Source: Acetobacteraceae bacterium (lineage in GTDB: Bacteria; Pseudomonadota; Alphaproteobacteria; Acetobacterales; Acetobacteraceae). From it: 64,000 bases of DNA. The position numbers and the translations under genes were made by a program. The stretch covers positions 1 to 64,000 of the forward strand of contig JAIYDS010000236.1 in NCBI GenBank assembly GCA_027487385.1, read 5' to 3'. Under the pieces are notes generated by a model, which had not been told where the DNA came from, searched no databases, and worked only from the letters and a program-made list of their open reading frames with translations. Each line of letters begins with the position of its first letter. Position 1 is the first letter of the stretch. This document shows positions 60,021 through 64,000 of this stretch, in pieces.

Positions 60021-60671
60021 ATGGAAATCTGCCTGAGTTTCGACAATGGGCCGGAGCCCGAGGCCACACCCCTGGTCCTCGCGGCGCTGGCGCGACGCAA
60101 CCTCCGCGCCACCTTCTTCCCCATCGCACAGAAGCTGCGCGACCCCGCGCGCCGTGCCCTGGCGGAGCGCGCCGTGGTCGAGGGCCACCGCATTGGCAAC
60201 CACACGCTGACCCATGGCGCGCCGCTCGGCCGCCGCGGCGGGGCCGAGGCGGTGGCGGAAATCACCGAGGCCGAGGCGCTGCTGGCGCCGCTCAACACGC
60301 AGCGCCTGTTCCGCCCCAATGGCGGCGGCGGGGCGCTCGGCCCGCATCTGCTCAATGCCAGCGCGCTGCGGCATTTGCGCGCCGAGGCCTACACCGTGGT
60401 GCTGTGGAACGCCGTGCCCGGCGATTTCAGCGATCCGGAGGGCTGGCCCGATGTGGCGCTGGCCCAATGCCGCGCGATGCGGGGACCGGTGCTGCTGGTG
60501 CTGCACGACCTCCCCAATGGCGCCATGCGCCACCTCGACGCTTTTCTCGACCAGCTCGCGGCGGAGGGCGCGCGCTTCACGCCGGACTTCCCAGAGACCT
60601 GCCTCGCATTGCGGGAGGGCCAACCCCTGTGCGACCTTGCCATCATCTCAGGGGAGGATTTCACGCCATGA
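60021..60671 (+). CDS. Polysaccharide deacetylase family protein
   Basis: EICLSFDNGPEPEATPLVLAALARRNLRATFFPIAQKL; EGHRIGNHTLTHG NodB-like motifs. Confidence 0.9.
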   Translation: MEICLSFDNGPEPEATPLVLAALARRNLRATFFPIAQKLRDPARRALAERAVVEGHRIGNHTLTHGAPLGRRGGAEAVAEITEAEALLAPLNTQRLFRPNGGGGALGPHLLNASALRHLRAEAYTVVLWNAVPGDFSDPEGWPDVALAQCRAMRGPVLLVLHDLPNGAMRHLDAFLDQLAAEGARFTPDFPETCLALREGQPLCDLAIISGEDFTP

Positions 60672-61627
60672 AGCGCCGCGCCTTGCTGGCCTCGGGCCTG
60701 CTCGTTCCGGGCCTGGCCCGCGCCCAATCCTGGCCAGACCGACCGATCCGGCTGGTGGTGCCCTTCCCCGGCGGTTCAAGCACGGACATCCTGGGCCGCA
60801 TCGCGGCGCAGCAGCTTTCGCGCGGACTGAATGGCGCGACCGTGGTGGTGGATAATCGCGCGGGGGCGGGCGGGACCATCGGCTCGCAATTCGTGGCCCA
60901 GGCCGCCCCGGATGGGCTGACGCTGCTGCTCGGCACGATCGGGACCCACACGGTGAACCCGCACCTCATGCCGAACCTGCCCTATGATCCGATGCGGGAT
61001 TTCACGCCCGTCATCGCCCATTCCAAGACCAAGATCCTGCTGGTGGTGCGGCCCCAGCTCGGTGTGCGGAACATGGCGGAATTCGTGGCGCTGGCGCGCA
61101 CGCGCCCGCTCTCGGTCGCTTCCTCCGGCACCGGCACCACGGCGCATCTGGCGCAGGCGCTGCTGGGCGAGGCCACCGGCATCACCACCACGCATGTGCC
61201 CTATCGCGACGGCGCCCGCGCCGTGACCGACCTGCTGAGCGGGCAGATCGATTCCATGTTCTACCACACGCAATTCGTGCGCTCGCATATCGAGGCCGGC
61301 ACCATGCAGGGGCTGGGCATCACGGGGGCGGCGCGCAGCGATGTGTTGCCCGGCGTGCCCACCTTCGCCGAAGCCGGCCTGCCCGCCATCAACATTGAGG
61401 CCTGGTGGGCGATCTATGCGCCGGCGCGGCTGCCGGCGCCGCTGACCCAGCGGCTCAACGGCATCTTCAACGCGGCGCTGGGCGAGGCGGACACGCGCGC
61501 GGCCTTCGCGCGCAACGGCGTGGAGGGCATGGGCGGCAGCCCGGAGGAGCTCGCCAGCTTCCAGCGCGTCGAATTCGAGCGCTGGCGCGAGGTGGTGCGC
61601 CGCGCGAACATCACCGCAGATGGGTGA
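60668..61627 (+). CDS. TctC/Bug family substrate-binding protein
   Basis: WPDRPIRLVVPFPGGSSTDILGRIAAQQLSRGLNGATVVVDNRAGAGG; ATGA overlap with deacetylase. Confidence 0.93.
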   Translation: MKRRALLASGLLVPGLARAQSWPDRPIRLVVPFPGGSSTDILGRIAAQQLSRGLNGATVVVDNRAGAGGTIGSQFVAQAAPDGLTLLLGTIGTHTVNPHLMPNLPYDPMRDFTPVIAHSKTKILLVVRPQLGVRNMAEFVALARTRPLSVASSGTGTTAHLAQALLGEATGITTTHVPYRDGARAVTDLLSGQIDSMFYHTQFVRSHIEAGTMQGLGITGAARSDVLPGVPTFAEAGLPAINIEAWWAIYAPARLPAPLTQRLNGIFNAALGEADTRAAFARNGVEGMGGSPEELASFQRVEFERWREVVRRANITADG

Positions 61628-62425
61628 TCAGGTGTCGGTGAGGCGCCCGAGTCCGGGCGCCAGTTCCGGGAAAATCGTGTCCACCTCGTCGAAGAGCAGC
61701 GCCGCGATCCGGCGATAGCCCCATTCGGTGAAATGCACGCCATCCTCGGCGCGGAAGCCCCGGGGGCCGCGTTCCAGCGAGACGCTGGATTTGAAGCGCC
61801 CCTGCGGGTCGCTCGTCGCGTCCCAGGTCGGGATCCAGACCGCGCCGGCGGCGGTCGCGGCATTCTGCTGGATCTCATTCAATTGCCGCACGGCATTGGC
61901 GAATTGCGCCTCGCGCACATTGGGCAGGCCGAACCAGGCCACGCGTGAGCCTGATTCCACCGCGCTGCTCACCATCTCGCCCACACGGCGGCCATAGCCA
62001 TCGGCGAAGGCCTGGGTGCCGAAGGCGTGGCGCGAGCGCGTTTCGCGCACCACCAGCGGCCGGAAATCATTGGCCCCCACCCAGAAGATGGTCAGGTTGG
62101 GCCGGTGCCGCGCCACCAGGTCCCGCGTCACGCTCGGCCAGTCATGCTCGTCGCTGCGGGTGACGCCGGTGGCGTGCAGCGTGCCATTGGTGACGCGCAC
62201 CGTCTCGCGCCGGCGCAACTGGCCGTTCAGGGCCAGGAACATGCCTTGGGCCAGGGAATCGCCGGCGAAGAGCAGGTTCACCCGCTCCGGGGCCGGGCGC
62301 TCGGGCAAGGCATTGGGCAGGATCGCAGGCTGGGCGAGCGCCAGACTGCCCGATGACAGCAGCGCCAGGGCGCCATAGAGAAGGCCTCGCCGGAGCACAC
62401 GGACGGGTTGGGCGCGGGTTGCCAC
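61628..62425 (-). CDS. SGNH/GDSL hydrolase family protein (DUF459-like)
   Basis: VNLLFAGDSLAQGMFLALNGQL; IFWVGANDFRPL; DGVHFTEWGYRRIAALL. Confidence 0.85.
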   Translation of the reverse strand: MATRAQPVRVLRRGLLYGALALLSSGSLALAQPAILPNALPERPAPERVNLLFAGDSLAQGMFLALNGQLRRRETVRVTNGTLHATGVTRSDEHDWPSVTRDLVARHRPNLTIFWVGANDFRPLVVRETRSRHAFGTQAFADGYGRRVGEMVSSAVESGSRVAWFGLPNVREAQFANAVRQLNEIQQNAATAAGAVWIPTWDATSDPQGRFKSSVSLERGPRGFRAEDGVHFTEWGYRRIAALLFDEVDTIFPELAPGLGRLTDT

Positions 62426-62503
62426 GCGAGATTCTCCGGGACGGATGAGCAGGGGGAAACTATATCATGAGGCCTGTCACACAGAAGTCCCTGGCCCGTT
62501 GAA

Positions 62504-63808
62504 ATGCTGAATCGCCGCCATTTTCTGCTGAGTCAGGGGGCGCTTCTCGCGGGTTGCGCCGCCCAGCCGGAGGCGCTTCTCGCGCCCGGCGCGCCGTCTC
62601 AATTGGTGGCACACACGCGTCCCGATCCGGGGCTGGAAAATCTTCTTCCGGTGCGGGTGGGCGCCAACCCTTACGAGCCCCTGGCCCATGCCCTGCGCAG
62701 CCCGCCCCGCAGCGCCGAGGCGCGCGCCCTGATCGTGATGCTGGGGGACAGCCACACCGCGGGCCCGGCCATGGTGGGCCATCTGCGCGAGTTGATGCAG
62801 GCGCGCTTCGGCGCGGCCGGCCCGGGCCGCCTGCCGCCAGGCCGTGCCCAGCGCCCGATCAACGCGAACCAGATCGCGGAAGCCGGGCAAAGCGGCGAAT
62901 GGGTGGCGCGCAGCGCCCTGCGCGCCAGCAATCCCGGCCCCTTCGGCCTGACCGGCTATCGCCTGACAGGCGAGCGCGCGGGCGATGTCATCACGCTGCG
63001 CTCCACCGAGGCGGCCGGGTTTGATCGCCTCTCCCTCTCGCTCCTGGCCGGCCCGCAATCCGGCAGTTTTCGCCTGCGGGTGGATGCCCAGACCCTCGGC
63101 CCCGTCACCCTGCGGCATGACCAGCCCGAATTCCGCCCCGTCACGCTCGATGCCCCACGCGGCAGCCGGGAGGTGGCGCTGGAGGTGGTGGGGGATGGCC
63201 CGGTGGAGCTGCTGGGTTGGGGGCTGGATCGCCGCGGGCGTGGCGTGCTGGTGGAAGGCTTCGGCATCAACGGCGCAACCCTCGCCTCGCTCGACAACCG
63301 CGACCCGCTGATCCTGGCGCGGGAATTGGCCAATGCGCCGCCGGCGTTGGTGATCCTGGCCTTTGGGACAAATGAGGCGGTGGATTCCGATTTGGACGAA
63401 GCCGCCTATGCGGCGCAGTTGACGCGGCAGATCCAGCGCCTGCGCCAGACCTTGCCGCGCAGCGGCATCCTGGTGATGGGCGTGCCCGATGCGGGCCGCC
63501 CGGTTCGCCCGCCGCGCCGCGGAAGGCCGCCGCAGGGTTGCGCCGCCATCTCGCCCCTGCCGGCCCTGACGCGGGTGCGCGCGGCGCAGCGCAGCGTGGC
63601 CCAGGCCCAGGGTGTCGGCTTCTTCGACTGGAGCGCCGAAGTGACGCGCAGCCCCTGCCGCCTGCCCGAGCTGGCGCGCGGCGCGGCGCCGCTGATGCGC
63701 CCCGACCTCGTGCATTTCACGCCCGATGGCTATCGCCTGACGGCGGAACGCCTGCATGCCCATCTGCTGCGCGGCATGGGCCTCGGCACGCGGCTGGCCA
63801 GCACCTGA
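62504..63808 (+). CDS. SGNH/GDSL hydrolase-type lipoprotein (O-acetylation associated)
   Basis: Lipobox LLAGCAA; ALIVMLGDSHTAGPAM; LVILAFGTNEAVDSD; DLVHFTPDGYRLTAERL. Confidence 0.87.
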   Translation: MLNRRHFLLSQGALLAGCAAQPEALLAPGAPSQLVAHTRPDPGLENLLPVRVGANPYEPLAHALRSPPRSAEARALIVMLGDSHTAGPAMVGHLRELMQARFGAAGPGRLPPGRAQRPINANQIAEAGQSGEWVARSALRASNPGPFGLTGYRLTGERAGDVITLRSTEAAGFDRLSLSLLAGPQSGSFRLRVDAQTLGPVTLRHDQPEFRPVTLDAPRGSREVALEVVGDGPVELLGWGLDRRGRGVLVEGFGINGATLASLDNRDPLILARELANAPPALVILAFGTNEAVDSDLDEAAYAAQLTRQIQRLRQTLPRSGILVMGVPDAGRPVRPPRRGRPPQGCAAISPLPALTRVRAAQRSVAQAQGVGFFDWSAEVTRSPCRLPELARGAAPLMRPDLVHFTPDGYRLTAERLHAHLLRGMGLGTRLAST

Positions 63809-64000
63809 ATGCTCTTTCCCACCGGCATCTTCGCGATCTTCTTCGCCGTGGTCTTCCTGGGCCATTGGTCGCTGGTGCGCTTCCGGCCCGAATGGCATCG
63901 CGCCTTCCTGCTCGTCGCCAACCTCGCCTTCTACGCCTTCTGGAGCGTGGAGCTTTGCGGCGCGCTGCTGCTGGTGGGTCTCTGGACCTGGGGGATCGGG
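63809..64000 (+). CDS. MBOAT family O-acyltransferase, N-terminus (truncated by window edge)
   Basis: MLFPTGIFAIFFAVVFLGHWSLVRFRPEWHRAFLLVANLAFYAFWSVELCGALLLVGLWTWGIG resembles AlgI-type starts. Confidence 0.82.
   Translation, partial: MLFPTGIFAIFFAVVFLGHWSLVRFRPEWHRAFLLVANLAFYAFWSVELCGALLLVGLWTWGIG

Overview
GC-rich alphaproteobacterial chromosome segment. Family content suggests Acetobacteraceae (Roseomonas-like); this is inference, as no marker gene was compared. It is densely coded with about 55 supported genes. Main contents: ilvC-ilvN-ilvB (reverse strand), miaA, serB, an ABC exporter, an LPS/glycan glycosyltransferase block (asnB-like, three GTs, heptosyltransferase), a nicX/nicD-like pyridine catabolism operon with a divergent MarR gene, hslO, an EcfG-type sigma factor divergent from csbD, a tRNA-Glu, GDP-D-rhamnose genes (gmd/rmd), tcuA-tcuB tricarballylate genes, an EAL protein, an RTX protein convergent with a LuxO/LuxU-like pair, metZ behind a probable SAM-II riboswitch, apaG, folE, rpe, heparinase-like, purH, rmuC, nupC-like, an M35 aspzincin-like protease, and SGNH/MBOAT O-acetylation genes at the right edge. 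Six solute-binding proteins of the TctC/Bug family occur without any TctA/TctB. The most noteworthy observations are: (i) two divergent GCAAC-N16-CGTT promoter-like sites between ecfG and csbD; (ii) a SAM-II-like leader before metZ; (iii) a repeated approx. 40-bp palindromic/terminator-like element in five copies; (iv) an in-frame 45-bp duplication whose core motif recurs at a second coupled gene start; (v) a dispersed, incomplete nic-like gene set; (vi) a LuxO/LuxU-like pair next to an orphan RTX protein; (vii) a 31-aa membrane peptide coupled to the MarR gene. No CRISPR array, prophage, transposase or rRNA was seen.
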